Assembly: GCF_000406105.1 (NCBI RefSeq)
Contig: NZ_CM001974.1
Location: 2,034,145-2,098,144, forward strand
Reading direction: 5' to 3'
DNA: 64,000 nt
Origin: Dickeya chrysanthemi NCPPB 402
GTDB lineage: Bacteria; Pseudomonadota; Gammaproteobacteria; Enterobacterales; Enterobacteriaceae
The translations under genes were made by a program, and so were the position numbers. The notes under the pieces were generated by a model that did no database searches, was not told where the DNA came from, and saw only the letters and a list, made by a program, of their open reading frames with translations. Positions within the stretch are counted from its first letter, which is position 1, and each line of letters starts with the position of its first letter. Positions 14,544-24,279 of the stretch are shown here, one piece after another.

Positions 14544-15443
14544 TTACTCCATCATCTTCTCAATCGGCAGTACCAGAATAGAGCTGGCGCCCAGTACTTT
14601 CAGTTTTTCCATGGTTTCCCAGAACAGGGTTTCGCTGCTGACCATGTGCATAGCGACGCGGTTTTGATCGCCCGCCAGCGGCAGAATGGTTGGGCGTTCG
14701 GCACCCGGTAATAGTGCGATGATCTCATCCAGGCGCTCGCTGGGTGCGTGCAGCATGATGTATTTGGATTCGCGCGCCTGGATCACACCCTGCATACGGG
14801 TCAACAGTTTGTCGATCAACTGCTGTTTATCGGCGGGCATCTCACCGTCACGTTGGATAAGACAAGCTTTAGAGCGGTAAATCACTTCGACTTCGCGCAG
14901 GCCATTGGCTTCCAGCGTCGCACCGGTGGACACCAGATCGCAGATAGCGTCGGCCAGACCGGCGCGCGGCGCGACTTCGACCGAACCGTTGAGCAGACAG
15001 GATTTAAAATTGACGCCCTGCTTATCAAGATACTGCTTGAGCAGGTGCGGATAGGAGGTGGCGATGCGTTTATTGTGCAGACATTGCGGGCCGGTGTACT
15101 CCTCATCCAGCGGCATCGCCAGCGACAGGCGGCAACCGCCGAAATCCAGACGGCGCAGCGTGAAGTAGCGAGGGTCTTCTCCCTGTGCGCGGCGATTGAG
15201 CAACTCTTCTTCCAGCACGTTTTCGCCGATAATCCCCAAATCAACCACACCATCCATCACCAGCCCGGGAATATCGTCATCGCGTACGCGCAGAATATCG
15301 ATAGGCATGTTTTCGGCAAACGCGATCAGGCGTTGCTGGTGCAGGTTGATTTTAATGCCGCAACGGGCCAGTAATTCTCGGGAATCATCGCTCAGGCGGC
15401 CTGATTTCTGCATCGCGATACGTAAACGTGTTTTATCCAGCAT
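14544..15443 (-). CDS. hisG: ATP phosphoribosyltransferase, long form
   Basis: HisG catalyses the first, feedback-controlled step. The protein has 299 residues, the long form with its own C-terminal regulatory ACT-like domain, so no HisZ is needed. It begins [20 protein letters not shown]; the PRPP-binding [18 protein letters not shown] is present. It is the first structural gene behind the leader hisL and attenuator. Confidence 0.98.
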   Translation of the reverse strand: MLDKTRLRIAMQKSGRLSDDSRELLARCGIKINLHQQRLIAFAENMPIDILRVRDDDIPGLVMDGVVDLGIIGENVLEEELLNRRAQGEDPRYFTLRRLDFGGCRLSLAMPLDEEYTGPQCLHNKRIATSYPHLLKQYLDKQGVNFKSCLLNGSVEVAPRAGLADAICDLVSTGATLEANGLREVEVIYRSKACLIQRDGEMPADKQQLIDKLLTRMQGVIQARESKYIMLHAPSERLDEIIALLPGAERPTILPLAGDQNRVAMHMVSSETLFWETMEKLKVLGASSILVLPIEKMME

Positions 15444-15506
15444 GTGAACCTCAATTTATCCTGTCTGTGATGCCTGTTAAGCAGGCTTTTTTAAAAAATT
15501 CCGGCC

Positions 15507-15541
15507 AAAAAAAAGCCCCCGGAATCGATCTTCCGGGGGCT
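15507..15541 (-). terminator. Histidine operon attenuator terminator
   Basis: On the minus strand an 11-bp stem (AGCCCCCGGAA/TTCCGGGGGCT) is followed by eight Ts. It lies between hisL and hisG and is the classical his attenuator. It should form when histidyl-tRNA is plentiful and the leader is fully translated. Confidence 0.95.
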
Positions 15542-15602
15542 TTTTACGCGTTTACCGCCACTGGAAGATCTGAACGTCTTCCAGCACCTATCGCCTGAAA
15601 GA

Positions 15603-15650
15603 CTAATCAGGGTGATGGTGATGATGGTGGTTGAAGTTAACGCGTAACAT
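15603..15650 (-). CDS. hisL: His operon leader peptide
   Basis: A 15-codon ORF reads MLRVNFNHHHHHHPD with six consecutive His codons. It resembles the E. coli leader MTRVQFKHHHHHHHPD, which has seven. Ribosome stalling on these codons when charged tRNA-His is scarce prevents the attenuator hairpin. It lies about 60 bases upstream of the attenuator on the same strand. Confidence 0.95.
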   Translation of the reverse strand: MLRVNFNHHHHHHPD

Positions 15651-15697
15651 AAATTCGTCTCTTTTTCGTAAAAACAGAGTGATGTTGTCTGTCGGTT

Positions 15698-15727
15698 AAC
15701 CTAAACCATGTTGATGTGATAGCGCAA
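15698..15727 (-). promoter_or_regulatory. Histidine operon promoter
   Basis: On the minus strand a -35 TTGCGC, an 18-base spacer and a -10 TAGGTT lie about 48 bases upstream of hisL. The E. coli his promoter has TTGCTT, 18 bases and TAGGTT in the same position, with GGTTTAGGTTAA shared. Confidence 0.75.
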
Positions 15728-15847
15728 CATTTTTTTACCTGCAGTGTATAAATCACATTGCCGCCGGATGGATGATAAGAGTACATAATGACATGTGCAG
15801 AGTGTTTATCCGGGGAACTGAATTGCCGGAATGTCGGGAGAATGACG

Positions 15848-16669
15848 ATGAAAAAGGTAGCGATAATTGGGCTTGGCTGGTTGGGTATGCCGCTGGCGCT
15901 GGCGTTACAGAGCCGAGGGTATCGTGTGGTGGGCAGTAAAAGCACCGATGATGGCGTAACGGCGGCGCGCTTATCCGGCGTGGAATGTTATCGCCTGAAT
16001 CTGACGCCGGAGCTGGAGTGCGAGCCGGATGAGCTGGATATCCTGCTGAATGTGGATGCGCTGATTATCACGTTGCCGCCAGGGCGCCTTGAGCGCGAGG
16101 GCGGCGCTTATTTGCCGGCGGTACAGCGCGTGGTCAACAGTGCGCTGGCGCATGGTATACCACGCATCTTGTATACCAATTCCATTTCGGTTTATGGCCC
16201 GGTGAGCGGTCGGGTGAAAGAAAATTATTCGCCGCAGCCGGAAACCGGCGTCGGTAAAGTCTTACTGGAACTGGAACAATGGCTGCATGCGCTGCCGCAT
16301 ACCGAAGTCGATATCTTACGGCTGGCCGGGCTGGTGGGAAATCATCGTCATCCAGGGCATTTTCTTGCCGGGCGTCGGGATCTGCCGGATGGCAGTCATG
16401 GTGTGAATCTGGTCCATCTGGAGGATGTGATTGAGGCTATCATGCTGTTGTTGCAGCGCCCGCACGGCGGGCATCTTTATAATTTATGTGCGCCGTTGCA
16501 TCCGGCCAAACAGGATTTTTATCCGGAACAGGCGCGCCAGATGGGACTGGAGCCACCGCAATTCTTGCCTGGCGATCCGTCGCAAGCCAGGTTGATCGAC
16601 GGGCAACGAATCTGCAGTGAACTGGGGTTTGAATATCACCATCCCGACCCGATGACGATGGTGTTTTAG
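15848..16669 (+). CDS. yeeZ: NAD(P)-binding SDR-family protein YeeZ
   Basis: The protein begins MKKVAIIGLGWLGMPLALAL, a Rossmann dinucleotide fold with GLGWLG, and has 273 residues; E. coli YeeZ has 274. Its reaction is not established; it resembles NAD-dependent epimerases. The ATG at 15848 is chosen because GGGAG lies 7 bases upstream; ATG 15842 is only 1 base from that site. It is divergent from the his operon, as in E. coli. Confidence 0.9.
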   Translation: MKKVAIIGLGWLGMPLALALQSRGYRVVGSKSTDDGVTAARLSGVECYRLNLTPELECEPDELDILLNVDALIITLPPGRLEREGGAYLPAVQRVVNSALAHGIPRILYTNSISVYGPVSGRVKENYSPQPETGVGKVLLELEQWLHALPHTEVDILRLAGLVGNHRHPGHFLAGRRDLPDGSHGVNLVHLEDVIEAIMLLLQRPHGGHLYNLCAPLHPAKQDFYPEQARQMGLEPPQFLPGDPSQARLIDGQRICSELGFEYHHPDPMTMVF

Positions 16670-16732
16670 GTTGGGCTTGTGTTGTCCACCGGTTTATCCG
16701 TTATCTCAGTTCTTAAATCCGTGGATATAAAA

Positions 16733-16755
16733 ACGGCCCGCTAATTGCGGGCCGT
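16733..16755. terminator. Bidirectional terminator between yeeZ and the chemoreceptor gene
   Basis: A 9-bp stem ACGGCCCGC/GCGGGCCGT has a 5-base loop. On the minus strand it is followed by a T run, which suits the end of the convergent chemoreceptor gene; on the plus strand only a weak T run follows. Confidence 0.7.
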
Positions 16756-16778
16756 TCGTCAGGATAACGTTAGGTCTT

Positions 16779-18746
16779 TCAAAAAGAAGCCCAGTCGTCC
16801 TGATGACCTTTGGCGTCCGGTTTCGCTAATGCTTTAGCCTTACCGGCGGCGGGCAGAGCCTGCACCGGACGACGCGGCGTGTTCAGTGATGCAACCGTGT
16901 GCGACGAGGCGGTCGGGGAGTCCGACAGCCGGAAGGTCGCCACCAGTTTCTCCAGCAACATAGCCTGTTCTTCCAGTGTATTGGCGGCAGACGATGACTG
17001 CGAAACCAGCGTGGCGTTTTGTTGGGTCGTGCTATCCAATTCGGTAATGGCACGGGAAATCTGTTCGATACCCCGGCCTTGCTCTTCCGACGCGGAGGAG
17101 ATCTCACCCATGATATCGTTAACGCGGGATACCGATTTAACGATGCTATCCATGGTTTGTCCTGCTTCGGCCACCAGTGTACTCCCTGCGTTAGTGCGTT
17201 CTACCGATTCGGTGATCAAGGCTGCGATATCTTTTGCCGCCTGTGAACTGCGTTGGGAAAGGCTACGCACTTCACCAGCCACCACGGCAAACCCACGCCC
17301 TTGCTCACCGGCACGGGCGGCTTCCACCGCCGCGTTGAGCGCCAGAATATTGGTTTGGAAAGCAATGCTATTGATGACGGCGGTGATATCGGCGATTTTG
17401 CGAGAACTGGCGGCAATGTCATCCATCGTTTTCACCACGTTCTGTACCACTTCGCCGCCTTTATGTGCATTTCTCGATGCATCGGACGCAATCTGGCTGG
17501 CATGACGGGCGTTTTCGGTGTTGTTTTTCACCGTTGAGGTCAATTCTTCCATGCTGGCGGCGGTTTGCACCACTGCGGCGGATTGCTGCTCGGTGCGGGA
17601 GGCGAGATCGCTGTTGCCGGCGGCAATGTCGGCCGCCGAATGCGTGACTTGCGCTACGCTGTCGCGCACATCGGAAATCATCTGCCGTAGGCGATTGTTC
17701 ATGGATGCCATCGCGGCGGTCAACTTGCCCAGTTCGTCGTGGCGGTCCACTTCGATGGTGGCAGTCAGGTCACCGCTGGCGATGCGTTCAGCCAGCATCA
17801 GATTATGCATGACCGGGCGAGTTATCTGACGAATGATGTAGACGGCGATCAAAATACCGATGATGACTGCGATGACGCCAATCAGCAACGTTACGTTGGC
17901 TGAGCCGTACGCCAGCGCGTCGTTCTTATTTTTTACCACGCTAATTAAGGATTTGATCACCGCACTACTTTTATCACCGCCGGTTTTTACCGCATTTTCT
18001 GCTTTCTTCAGCTCGCCCCAGGCGCGGATATAGTCCTGATTCAGTGAGGCGTATTGTGTGGTGTATTTCCAGAGTGTCTCTGTGAGTTTCTGGCTGTCGC
18101 CGGAGAGTATGGGTTGTAGGTCCTGATAAATCTTTTGGGCTTCGGCATAACGGCCATTAAACGCTTTGACGGCATCATCGGTACCTGCAAGCTGCAACTC
18201 ATAAGCGAGGTTTTTCAGTGATTCCGCGGCGTATGCCAATTCTTCTATACGGTGGAGTAACGCGTAGTCTAGTTGCTGGGTTTGCAGGCCGTCACGGAAG
18301 GTTTTGACGGCATTTTGCGTATTTAACGCGGCGATTTGTTTTCTCAGTGCGACAACTTGTTGCGTGGATGCCGACATATCGGCGACTGACTTCTGGAAAT
18401 CCACCATGATCTTATCCAGATCATTGATATAACCCAATTCATCGCTATGCCAGGACAAGGTATGAGCGCTTTGAGTCAATTCAGACGCATGTTTGACGAA
18501 ACCCGTTAATACGGTCTGAGTGCTGTCATCGGGAGTATAGAAATATTTAAGGCGATTAATTTTGGCCTGAAAAACTTCAATATTGATGTTGTAAATCAGG
18601 TTGGTTTTTTCGTAGATATCACGAATGTCACGAAAGCGCATGGCGCTGAGTGTGGACGCTATTACCACCAGAAATAACACCACGCCGAATCCCAGGTAGA
18701 GTTTATGAGAGATTTTGGTGTTTTTTATCGCGCTGCTGAACCCCAT
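16779..18746 (-). CDS. Methyl-accepting chemotaxis protein
   Basis: A transmembrane chemoreceptor of 655 residues: TM1 about 17-36, periplasmic sensor about 37-283, TM2 about 284-306, HAMP about 307-360, and a methyl-accepting signalling domain with the hairpin tip around [20 protein letters not shown]. It ends DDWASF, which fits the aromatic-x-x-aromatic pentapeptide that tethers CheR and CheB. The sensor is about 247 residues, predicted all helical, and thus the size of a helical bimodular (HBM) domain. HBM receptors such as McpS of Pseudomonas putida bind TCA acids including citrate. The next genes encode a CitAB-type system, so citrate or related acids are plausible ligands; this is inference. 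Confidence 0.93.
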   Translation of the reverse strand: MGFSSAIKNTKISHKLYLGFGVVLFLVVIASTLSAMRFRDIRDIYEKTNLIYNINIEVFQAKINRLKYFYTPDDSTQTVLTGFVKHASELTQSAHTLSWHSDELGYINDLDKIMVDFQKSVADMSASTQQVVALRKQIAALNTQNAVKTFRDGLQTQQLDYALLHRIEELAYAAESLKNLAYELQLAGTDDAVKAFNGRYAEAQKIYQDLQPILSGDSQKLTETLWKYTTQYASLNQDYIRAWGELKKAENAVKTGGDKSSAVIKSLISVVKNKNDALAYGSANVTLLIGVIAVIIGILIAVYIIRQITRPVMHNLMLAERIASGDLTATIEVDRHDELGKLTAAMASMNNRLRQMISDVRDSVAQVTHSAADIAAGNSDLASRTEQQSAAVVQTAASMEELTSTVKNNTENARHASQIASDASRNAHKGGEVVQNVVKTMDDIAASSRKIADITAVINSIAFQTNILALNAAVEAARAGEQGRGFAVVAGEVRSLSQRSSQAAKDIAALITESVERTNAGSTLVAEAGQTMDSIVKSVSRVNDIMGEISSASEEQGRGIEQISRAITELDSTTQQNATLVSQSSSAANTLEEQAMLLEKLVATFRLSDSPTASSHTVASLNTPRRPVQALPAAGKAKALAKPDAKGHQDDWASF

Positions 18747-18858
18747 TGCCGTACTCCTTAAAAGAAATTACCCGAGTGTTTATTGGTTTGCTGCCGTGAA
18801 TATTATCGAACATCAGCATTCATAGGTTGTCGGTTTCAGGCCGTAGCCAGCCAGTATG

Positions 18859-18886
18859 TTATCGGTGCTTGTCGGGTAGAGATTTA
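18859..18886 (-). promoter_or_regulatory. Candidate sigma-28 (FliA) promoter of the chemoreceptor gene
   Basis: On the minus strand TAAA, 16 bases, then ACCGATAA. The FliA consensus is TAAA-N15-GCCGATAA, so this has one base mismatch in the -10 and one extra spacer base. It lies about 110 bases before the receptor ATG; chemoreceptors are usually flagellar class III genes. Confidence 0.45.
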
Positions 18887-19115
18887 GTTTCGTTTGTATT
18901 ATGTGATGGTTTTTGTGATGCAGGATGGTTTATTTGGCGAAATATCTAAAAAGAACTGGTGTAATTGACCAATGTCGGCGTTTTTATTCAGTGCAATGAC
19001 CGAGCAGGAAAGTAGCAATGCTGATCAAAGTAGTAATACTGATCGATGATGCAAGAATATGGCCCGCAAAACGCGGGTCATACCTCGATGGGAAAACGGG
19101 ATCTCGGGGGGAAGG
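18887..19115. other. Rest of the gap between the response regulator and the chemoreceptor gene
   Basis: The whole gap is 369 bp (18747-19115). Apart from the FliA-like promoter I see no ORF. A weak hairpin (GCCCGC AAAA CGCGGGT, near 19062-19078) lies after the regulator gene but has no T tract. Confidence 0.5.
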
Positions 19116-19841
19116 TTAATCCAGGTGTTTTTTACGGTAGAGACGCCGGGGATGCCCAATCTTGCCGTAGCGCATTTCTACATCAAGAAACTGGTTTTCA
19201 AGTCCGTACTCCAGATAACGCCGGGCTGTGGTTTTGCTTAATCCGGTTTTTTCCACCACTTCGTCTACGGAAAACAGGGTTTCCGGTTGGCTTTGAAAGA
19301 TCTGCTTAACCAGACTGAGGGTATTCTCTTCAATGCCTTTGCTGCCTGGCCCGTTAGGTACGGTAGAGGCTTGCAACTGGTAGAGTACGTCCACGTTCTG
19401 TTGATCGACGACTTTGTAAGTATGCTGCGTTTTGACAAACTGAATGAAACGTTCAAGCGATGAGCGTAAGCGGGGGTAGGAGACGGGTTTGATAATGTAA
19501 TCAAACGCGCCGCATCGAATGGCTTGCGCACAGGTATTCATGTCGCTGGCGGCAGTAATGAAGATGACCGAGCAGTTAATGCTGCGCATCAGATCGCTTT
19601 CGAGCAACTGAACGCCTTCACCATCCGGCAGGTAGTTATCCAACAGCATCAGCCGGGGTTTATACTGCTGCAACATGCGTTTGGCTTCGCTCAGGGTTGA
19701 CGCCGTGCCCACGACTCGTAGTGCGAAATTCTTTTCGATAAATTCCGCATGGATATTTGCCAGCTTTCTTTCATCTTCAACGATCAGCACGTCGAAGTTT
19801 TCAATCGTTCGTTCAGTCGGCATGGTGTTCGCAATCGGCAT
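19116..19841 (-). CDS. citB: CitB/DpiA-family two-component response regulator
   Basis: A 241-residue regulator: receiver domain about 17-135 with acidic pocket VEDE, phospho-acceptor Asp68 in MLLDNYLPDG, Thr96 and Lys118, then a linker and a C-terminal helix-turn-helix (GLSKTTARRYLEYGLENQFL). This layout is that of CitB, DpiA and DcuR. The gene is 24 bases after the sensor gene and surely forms its partner. By location it should activate the divergent citS operon in response to citrate. The name is by family and context; DpiA would be an equal label. Confidence 0.88.
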   Translation of the reverse strand: MPIANTMPTERTIENFDVLIVEDERKLANIHAEFIEKNFALRVVGTASTLSEAKRMLQQYKPRLMLLDNYLPDGEGVQLLESDLMRSINCSVIFITAASDMNTCAQAIRCGAFDYIIKPVSYPRLRSSLERFIQFVKTQHTYKVVDQQNVDVLYQLQASTVPNGPGSKGIEENTLSLVKQIFQSQPETLFSVDEVVEKTGLSKTTARRYLEYGLENQFLDVEMRYGKIGHPRRLYRKKHLD

Positions 19842-19865
19842 GGTACTGGTATTCCCTGTTTTTGG

Positions 19866-21461
19866 TTATATAGTTGTTTTTGGAATAAAGATGGAAAAAA
19901 TAGCGCCGTGAGGCGAATTGTCAGACACTTCGATCACACCCTGTGCCTGACTGACATAGCTGGCCACCAGATGCAGGCCGAGCCCGTGATCGCCTTCCTG
20001 TTTACTGGTGACGCCCATCTCAAATACCCGATCCGCAATGGCGGGGTCAATCCCTGTGCCCTGATCCGCCACTTCAATGACTAATTCCTGTTCACCATCA
20101 TGGATATAGACTTCAACAGGAGAGTAAGCCGGGGTACTGACCAGCGTAGCTTCTACGGCATTATCGATTAAATTCCCAATAATTGACATCAACTCTGTTT
20201 CACTCAGGGAAGCCGGGATACTGTTGAGCTGGCAACGTGGATCAAAATGCAGCTCTATGCCTTTTTCACGGGCGCTGGCGTATTTACCCAGCAACAGGCC
20301 GCAAAGCGCCGGAGAGCAGAAACGGCTGGAGATGAAGTCCAGCACGACCTGTGCGCCTTCAGACTGTGCTTCAATGTAACGAATGGCTTCATCATAGCGA
20401 CGCAGATGCAGCAACCCAGCCAGCGTGGCGGTCCAGTTGAGTTGTTCGTGCCGCAAAATACGCAGACTGTTGGCGTAGCGTTTGACCTGGCTGAGTTGCA
20501 TGCTCAGAGTGTGGAGATCGTTCTTGTCGCGAAAACTGATCACCCAACCCTGCAACTCATCTTCCAGCATAATGCGCACGCGGCTGGCGATAACCGTGAT
20601 CTGATTGAAACGACAGATCTCATCATGGGTATCGGTTACCCAAATATCGCCATTAGAGAAGAACGGTACCGGCGCTATCACGTCATCGATCGGTTTACCG
20701 CGCAATTGGTACGAAGGCATCGCCAGGCCGAGAAGATCTTTCGCTGCGTGGTTGATCACGGCAATGTTGCGCTGTTTGTCGATAGCGATCACGCCTTCAT
20801 AAATAGATTCCAGCAACGCTTTTTGTTGCCTGACCAGCAGCCGAATTTCGAGGGGTTCCAGCCCGAACATCTGTTTTTTCAGGTTACGCGAGAACCACCA
20901 TGAAAAGAAGAACAGCGCAACCAGCATGGCGACGATGGCCAGGCTGACATGAGCCACTTTACTGAGTGTCAGGTTGTCGATGCGTTTTTTCAGATACCCG
21001 ACAGACACGATGCCGATAACACGGTCGCCATCCATAATGGGCGCCTTGCTGCGTAGCGAGATGCCGATAGCGCCGCGCCGCAACGTAATGGTGCTTTGCC
21101 CCTCCAGTACTTCTTTATTATCGCCGCCGATCATTTCGGTGCCGAGCAGTGACGGTTCTTCAGAATGGTAAAGATGGTTGGCGTTGCGATCGCCGATGAC
21201 GATGAAGCTGGCATCGCTGCGGGCCTTAATCTGATCAACCAGATTGTCGATGGTTGCTGTGTCGTTGTGTTTCACTGCCTCGACCAACGAAGGAATAATC
21301 GCGATTTCACGTGCCTGAATCTGCGCCCGGCTGCCCAGTTCATCATAAAGCTGTTGGTCTACGGCACGGTAGTAGTAAAGCCCTGCGGTGATGAGCAGCA
21401 GAGAAAAAAAGATCATCAGGTAGATGAACAGCTTGAGATGGAACGGTAGCCTGACAGTCAT
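19866..21461 (-). CDS. citA: CitA/DpiB-family sensor histidine kinase
   Basis: A 531-residue kinase with TM1 about 10-31, a periplasmic PAS-like (PDC) sensor about 32-165, TM2 about 168-187, a cytoplasmic PAS about 215-320, the phospho-His338 in LRHEQLNW, the N box GNLIDNAVEA, and the ATP-lid glycines DQGTGID and GLGLHL. The sensor keeps an Arg and a Lys in SLRSKAPI, like the citrate-binding Arg and Lys of Klebsiella CitA. This supports citrate as ligand but does not prove it. It is divergent from citS across a 428-bp gap rich in short repeats. Confidence 0.9.
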   Translation of the reverse strand: MTVRLPFHLKLFIYLMIFFSLLLITAGLYYYRAVDQQLYDELGSRAQIQAREIAIIPSLVEAVKHNDTATIDNLVDQIKARSDASFIVIGDRNANHLYHSEEPSLLGTEMIGGDNKEVLEGQSTITLRRGAIGISLRSKAPIMDGDRVIGIVSVGYLKKRIDNLTLSKVAHVSLAIVAMLVALFFFSWWFSRNLKKQMFGLEPLEIRLLVRQQKALLESIYEGVIAIDKQRNIAVINHAAKDLLGLAMPSYQLRGKPIDDVIAPVPFFSNGDIWVTDTHDEICRFNQITVIASRVRIMLEDELQGWVISFRDKNDLHTLSMQLSQVKRYANSLRILRHEQLNWTATLAGLLHLRRYDEAIRYIEAQSEGAQVVLDFISSRFCSPALCGLLLGKYASAREKGIELHFDPRCQLNSIPASLSETELMSIIGNLIDNAVEATLVSTPAYSPVEVYIHDGEQELVIEVADQGTGIDPAIADRVFEMGVTSKQEGDHGLGLHLVASYVSQAQGVIEVSDNSPHGAIFSIFIPKTTI

Positions 21462-21691
21462 AATGTGCTAAATCACCGGTAAAACGAACAAACGAAGATG
21501 GCTAATTTATCATGAAAGGCGTAAAAGAAAGGGGATAAAAAATAGTCTTGTGAAGCGTTTCGCGCAAATTGTGAAAATAGTATTTTTGTTTCAGTTGTTT
21601 TAAATAAGACGTAAATTGCCTGTCACCGAGAGTGGACATTTTAATTACTTTTTTTCAACATGTTATTTTCTTATTGTAATAGTGACCATTT

Positions 21692-21810
21692 GCGCCATAA
21701 AAACCATAAAAACTACAGACAAAAACATCTCACCATCATTTTTTAATTATTTGATTTTAATGAATAAAATAATAAAAACCATAAAAACCATAAGCACCAT
21801 TAAAACTCAT
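21692..21810. promoter_or_regulatory. Two clusters of 9-bp direct repeats in the citA-citS control region
   Basis: The unit AAAAACCAT occurs at 21699-21707 (followed by AAAAACTAC at 21708-21716) and twice at 21774-21791, followed by AAGCACCAT at 21792-21800 and a degenerate unit to 21810. The clusters start 75 bp apart. The 428-bp gap (21462-21889) is strongly AT-rich and holds no gene. This is where CitB-type activation, and probably anaerobic and catabolite control, must act. The repeats are seen; their role as operator is inferred. Confidence 0.5.
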
Positions 21811-21889
21811 TTTTTAATTTGAGGATTATCACATAATAACGGGCGCTGACCTTTTACTATGCACGGGAAAATAACAAGGGGAGAAGGTT

Positions 21890-23257
21890 ATGAGTACCAC
21901 TGATGATTCTTATATCGTTGTAAAAGATGAAGCCTCTGGGAAGGTTTCATTAAAAGAAAAATGGTGGCACGTTCTGGATAACTATAAAATTGGTGTTATT
22001 CCAGTGCCGCTGTTTATTCTGGCTGGTCTATTAATTGCGCTGGATTGTCTTGAAGGCAAACTGCCCAGCGATATCGTAGTCATGGTCGCTACGCTGGCGT
22101 TTTTTGGCTTTGCTTGCGGTGAATTCGGCAAGCGTTTGCCGTTTATCGGCAAAATGGGGGCCGCCGCGATTTGCGCCACGTTTATTCCGTCTGCGCTGGT
22201 TTATTACGGTCTGCTGCCGTCGGTTGTTGTGGATGCCACGACCAAGTTCTACAAATCCACCAATATTCTGTATCTCTATATCTGCTGCATTATTGTCGGC
22301 AGCATTATGAGCATGAATCGGCAGACGCTGATTCAGGGCTTCCTGCGCATTTTCTTCCCCATGTTGTGCGGTGAAGTCGTGGGTATGCTGGTTGGTATGG
22401 GTGTCGGCATGATGCTGGGCCTGGATCCGTTCCAGATCTTCTTCTTCCTGGTGCTGCCGATTATGGCAGGCGGTGTGGGTGAAGGGGCGATTCCTCTGTC
22501 TATCGGTTATGCCACCTTGCTGCACATGGAGCAAGGCGTCGCGCTGGGCCGCATCCTGCCGATCGTTATGCTGGGCAGCCTGACTGCCATCGTTCTGGCC
22601 GGTACGCTGAACCAACTGGGTAAACGTTATCCGCACCTGACTGGTGAAGGCGAACTGATGCCGAACAAAGCAAACGGCACCGAACAGGCTCCGGCCACAC
22701 TCACCAGCACGCTGAGCGGCAAAATGGACCCGGCCAATCTGGCGGCGGGCGCTCTGCTGGCTATCCTGCTGTACATGATCGGTATGTTGGGCCATAAGCT
22801 GATTGGTCTGCCGGCACCGGTGGGTATGCTGTTTGCCGCAGTCATCGTGAAGCTGGCTAATGGCGCATCTCCGCGTCTGCTGGAAGGGTCTCAGGTCGTT
22901 TACAAATTCTTCCAGACTTCTGTGACTTACCCGATTCTGTTCGCCGTCGGCGTGGCGATTACCCCTTGGGAAGAGCTGGTACACGCTTTCACTATTACCA
23001 ATCTGATGGTGATTGTGTCCACTGTTGTGGCACTGGTGACCACCGGCTTCTTTGTTGGCAAGAAAATCGGTATGCACCCGATTGATGTCGCCATCATCTC
23101 CTGCTGCCAGAGCGGGCAGGGCGGTACCGGCGACGTGGCCATTCTCACCGCCGGCAACCGTATGGTACTGATGCCTTTCGCTCAGATTGCTACCCGTATC
23201 GGTGGGGCAATCAACGTCTCCGTGGCCTTGCTGGTACTCGGCAAGTTCCTGGTGTGA
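21890..23257 (+). CDS. citS: Citrate:sodium symporter, 2-hydroxycarboxylate transporter family
   Basis: An inner-membrane carrier of 455 residues with about 11 membrane segments. The two family loops with GGxG are present: MAGGVGEGAIPLS near residue 190 and CQSGQGGTGDVAIL near 407. Klebsiella CitS (446 residues) imports citrate with sodium for fermentation; MaeN and CimH are malate-using relatives, so the substrate is inferred from the citrate lyase genes behind it. The ATG has GGGGAGAAGG just upstream. It heads the plus-strand operon citS-FAH-citCDEFXG. Confidence 0.92.
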   Translation: MSTTDDSYIVVKDEASGKVSLKEKWWHVLDNYKIGVIPVPLFILAGLLIALDCLEGKLPSDIVVMVATLAFFGFACGEFGKRLPFIGKMGAAAICATFIPSALVYYGLLPSVVVDATTKFYKSTNILYLYICCIIVGSIMSMNRQTLIQGFLRIFFPMLCGEVVGMLVGMGVGMMLGLDPFQIFFFLVLPIMAGGVGEGAIPLSIGYATLLHMEQGVALGRILPIVMLGSLTAIVLAGTLNQLGKRYPHLTGEGELMPNKANGTEQAPATLTSTLSGKMDPANLAAGALLAILLYMIGMLGHKLIGLPAPVGMLFAAVIVKLANGASPRLLEGSQVVYKFFQTSVTYPILFAVGVAITPWEELVHAFTITNLMVIVSTVVALVTTGFFVGKKIGMHPIDVAIISCCQSGQGGTGDVAILTAGNRMVLMPFAQIATRIGGAINVSVALLVLGKFLV

Positions 23258-23322
23258 CGGTGTATGACAAAAAAACAAATAACGCCGCGATAGTTCGCGG
23301 CCTTATTTAAACGGGAAAGATT

Positions 23323-24207
23323 ATGAAACTTGCAAGTTACCGCCATCACGGCAAAAACAGCTACGGGATCCACACGCCGGCAGGTCTGATTGATTTGGGC
23401 AGCCGCCTTGGCGACCGTTATCCGGACCTGAAAGCCCTGCTGGCAGGCGAGGCGCTCCACGAAGCCGCCGCCTTTCAGACCGAGACGCCTGATGTCGCCG
23501 TCGCCGACGTCACCTTCCTGCCGGTGATCGTCGCGCCGTCCAAAATCCTTTGCGTCGGCATGAACTACGCCGACAAGCGCAAAGAATTCAACGAGCAGAA
23601 CCCCGCACCGACCCTATTTGTGCGTTTCGCCGACTCCCAGACCGGCCACGGCACGCAGGTGCTCAAGCCGCACTACTCCAGCGAATTCGACTATGAAGGC
23701 GAACTGGCGGTCATCATCGGCAAGAACGGTCAGAACATCAGTCGCGACGAGGCGTTGTCGTTTGTCGCTGGCTACAGCTGCTACATGGACGGCTCCGCCC
23801 GCGACTGGCAGCACAGCTGGTTTACCGCCGGCAAGAACTGGCAGAAGACCGGTGCCTTCGGCCCGTATCTCACCACCCGCGACGAGATCCCCGATCCGCA
23901 CGCTCTGGCCATCCGTACCTATCTCAACGGCCGTATGGTGCAGGACGACAACACCGCCAGCATGATCCACAAGGTGGCGGACCTGATCGAGTACATCAGC
24001 ACCTTTACCGCGCTGAGCGCCGGCGACGTCATCATCACCGGCTCGCCGGGCGGCGTCGGCAAGAAACGTACCCCGCCGTTGTTCATGAAGCCGGGCGACA
24101 GCATTGAAGTGGAAATCGAGAACGTGGGTCACCTGCGCAACACCATTGGTGAAGTCGCCCAGACGGTGAAAACCCCGCGCGCCGAACCCGTCGCGGCCGG
24201 GCACTGA
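23323..24207 (+). CDS. Fumarylacetoacetate hydrolase-family protein, candidate oxaloacetate-processing enzyme
   Basis: A 294-residue FAH-fold protein with an N-terminal domain of about 70 residues and a catalytic domain. The metal ligands are Glu125 and Glu127 (in DYEGELAVIIGKNG) and Asp156 (in CYMDGSARDW); LCVGMNYADK and TGSPGGVGKKRTPP are family motifs. FAH-family enzymes cleave or rearrange acyl-pyruvates; FAHD1 decarboxylates oxaloacetate and related proteins tautomerise it. It lies between citS and citC. Citrate lyase makes oxaloacetate, and no oadGAB genes are in this cluster, so oxaloacetate decarboxylation or enol-keto conversion is a reasonable inference. From here to citF the DNA is clearly richer in GC than citS before it. 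Confidence 0.88.
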   Translation: MKLASYRHHGKNSYGIHTPAGLIDLGSRLGDRYPDLKALLAGEALHEAAAFQTETPDVAVADVTFLPVIVAPSKILCVGMNYADKRKEFNEQNPAPTLFVRFADSQTGHGTQVLKPHYSSEFDYEGELAVIIGKNGQNISRDEALSFVAGYSCYMDGSARDWQHSWFTAGKNWQKTGAFGPYLTTRDEIPDPHALAIRTYLNGRMVQDDNTASMIHKVADLIEYISTFTALSAGDVIITGSPGGVGKKRTPPLFMKPGDSIEVEIENVGHLRNTIGEVAQTVKTPRAEPVAAGH

Positions 24208-24279
24208 ATCGTTCCCGCCGGGATGCCGGCGGCGTCGGCCCCGGCGTGACGGGGTATAGCAACAAGCAGGATGACCGTT

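Noticed and set aside
22031..23278. 415-codon ORF antisense to citS
   Set aside because: The product is rich in His, Gln and Asn, as expected from the complement of a membrane protein gene; citS is clear on the other strand.
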